From the NCBI GenBank assembly GCA_964645285.1, contig CAZYDR010000017.1:1-42945 (forward strand): a stretch of DNA of 42,945 nt. The letters are read 5' to 3'. The notes beneath the pieces are model-generated. The model made no database searches. It saw nothing but the letters and a program-made list of their open reading frames with translations, and was not told the DNA's origin. This document shows, piece by piece, positions 41,992 through 42,945 of this stretch. How positions within the stretch are numbered: position 1 is the first letter of the stretch; each line of letters begins with the position of its first letter. Source of the DNA: JAYZAP01 sp964645285 (GTDB taxonomy: Bacteria; Pseudomonadota; Alphaproteobacteria; JAAXGF01). Made by a program: the position numbers and the translations under genes.

Positions 41992-42945
41992 CTAGATCTT
42001 TTCGATCCGGCAAGCGCTTTTCTTGAAATCGACCTGCCCGGAGACCGGATCCCAAATTCGGCTGGTAACACCATTGGCCAGCCATTTATTTTTCTTCGGA
42101 TCGGCGCTGTCGGCAACCGAGAGATTCCACGGCCCAAACATATAGCCTCGCGGCACGTTGTTACGCGCCGGTTTGACCAGCGAGTTGGTGCCGACCTGGG
42201 CGCGGGCCTCAAGCGAGCCACGCCGGGTCACCACACGCACCTTGTCGCCATCCTCGATGCCGAGGTCGGCGGCGTCGTCCGCATGCATCTCGACGTACAT
42301 CTCCGGCACTAGCCGGCGGGTCGTCGGGCTGCGGTTGGACTTGGCCGTATGGAAGTGTTCATAGACCACGCCGAGGCCAAACCAGTAGGGGTACTTGTCC
42401 CGGGGCACGTCCTGCCAGCGCTGGTGACGATAATCCTCGTCCGGCATGTCTGGGGTCAGTCCCTTGTCGCGGGCCAGTTTGATCAGGTCCATGTGGTCGA
42501 TGGTGTAGAGCCCTTCTTCGGCGCCGAACCGCATGAGTTCCTTGGTCACCTCTTCGCGGTCGGAATAGTCCTGGTGGACCAGTTTCATGTGCACCTTGCC
42601 GTCCTTGGTGCGGAAGTAGCCGTAGGGCTTATCCGCCCAATCGCCTTCCTGGAGCATGAAGCGGCGCTTGATGCCGCCGTTCTGGGCGCTTTCGTAGGAT
42701 GGCGCCGGCCACTGGATGCCGCGCAGTTCCTCGAGTTGCCCGTAGGGCGAAATATCGTCAAGCTTCTCGACCTCGAGAATGCCGGTCAGATCGGTGTCGG
42801 TACCCTCGGATGCACGGATGACGTCGCGGAAAATCTCTTCCGCGTCGTAGAACCCGTCATCACCGCGCTCATAGGGTAGGGCCTTATTCATATCGAGACC
42901 CAGAAGGGTGCCGATCCCCTTGGCCTTGTCGATCACCATGTCCAT
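41992..42945 (-). CDS. NapA-like molybdopterin oxidoreductase, C-terminal part
   Basis: 317 visible codons, open to the window edge; the first ATG at 42945 is almost certainly internal. It is the end of a DMSO-reductase-superfamily catalytic subunit. Substrate-domain sequence leads into VVYEHFHTAKSNRSPTTRRL (NapA has a similar His-Thr segment before its cofactor domain). The molybdopterin-dinucleotide-binding domain follows (VEMHADDAADLGIEDGDKV, VVTRRGSLEARAQV). The end DPVSGQVDFKKSACRIEKI parallels NapA's last residues. The metal ligand and Fe-S cluster lie outside the window, so nitrate reductase cannot be separated from other members such as phenylacetyl-CoA:acceptor oxidoreductase. 62 bases separate it from the next gene. 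Confidence 0.85.
   Translation of the reverse strand: MDMVIDKAKGIGTLLGLDMNKALPYERGDDGFYDAEEIFRDVIRASEGTDTDLTGILEVEKLDDISPYGQLEELRGIQWPAPSYESAQNGGIKRRFMLQEGDWADKPYGYFRTKDGKVHMKLVHQDYSDREEVTKELMRFGAEEGLYTIDHMDLIKLARDKGLTPDMPDEDYRHQRWQDVPRDKYPYWFGLGVVYEHFHTAKSNRSPTTRRLVPEMYVEMHADDAADLGIEDGDKVRVVTRRGSLEARAQVGTNSLVKPARNNVPRGYMFGPWNLSVADSADPKKNKWLANGVTSRIWDPVSGQVDFKKSACRIEKI

Noticed and set aside
42943..42945. ATG at the right edge as the start of the molybdoenzyme
   Set aside because: Family members are about 700-900 aa, and the visible part begins in the middle of the substrate domain, so this codon must be internal.
1..42945. tRNA, rRNA, CRISPR, transposase or phage genes
   Set aside because: I looked for these and found no convincing cloverleaf, repeat-spacer pattern, terminal inverted repeats or recombinase motifs.

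Overview
The window is high-GC DNA packed with genes and has no intergenic gap over about 160 bases. A complete system I cytochrome c maturation operon, LivM/LivF-type amino-acid transport, and many N-compound and aromatic-acid genes point to an alphaproteobacterium, probably Rhodospirillales-like. This is inferred from gene content only. I see no rRNA, tRNA, CRISPR array or insertion sequence.

Region 1 (1-12364, + strand, intact). The end of a livM-type permease is followed by a periplasmic binding protein, a LivF-type ATPase with a basic tail and a phenylacetate-CoA-ligase-like enzyme. Twelve bases later ccmA starts, and ccmABCDEFGHI follows in canonical order with mostly overlapping start/stop codons. 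A FAD-dependent amine/amino-acid oxidoreductase closes the run.

Region 2 (about 12440-28587, both strands, heavily damaged). Intact genes here are an amidase, an amidinotransferase/deiminase-fold hydrolase, a gamma-glutamyltransferase-family protein, an ornithine cyclodeaminase-family protein, an M24 peptidase and the E1 alpha and beta subunits of a 2-oxoacid dehydrogenase. Between them lie broken genes. Three have in-frame stop codons (ada, a DUF3095 gene, a transglutaminase-like cysteine peptidase). Others have one-base frameshifts (an EAL protein, a DMT transporter, an SDR). Two look chimeric: a hydratase remnant joined to ETF sequence, and a peptidase fragment joined to an SDR tail. Either this is a real decay zone or local sequence/assembly quality is poor.

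Region 3 (28628-31331, + strand). A creatinase-like M24 protein without normal metal ligands is followed by an amidohydrolase.

Region 4 (42945 down to 31328, all - strand, intact). In transcription order: the C-terminal part of a NapA-like molybdopterin oxidoreductase, a Tat-type ferredoxin, a NapH-like membrane protein, a second Tat-type ferredoxin, a secreted membrane-anchored protein of unknown function, a NapF-like ferredoxin, iorA, an iorB-ferredoxin fusion, korA, korB, korC, paaI and paaK. As a working model, this run could carry aryl-pyruvate and phenylacetate through arylacetyl-CoA. The molybdoenzyme plus NapGH-type proteins would deliver electrons to quinone, and the second 2-oxoacid oxidoreductase would act on a further oxidised product such as phenylglyoxylate. 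The family assignments are well supported. The pathway order is inference.
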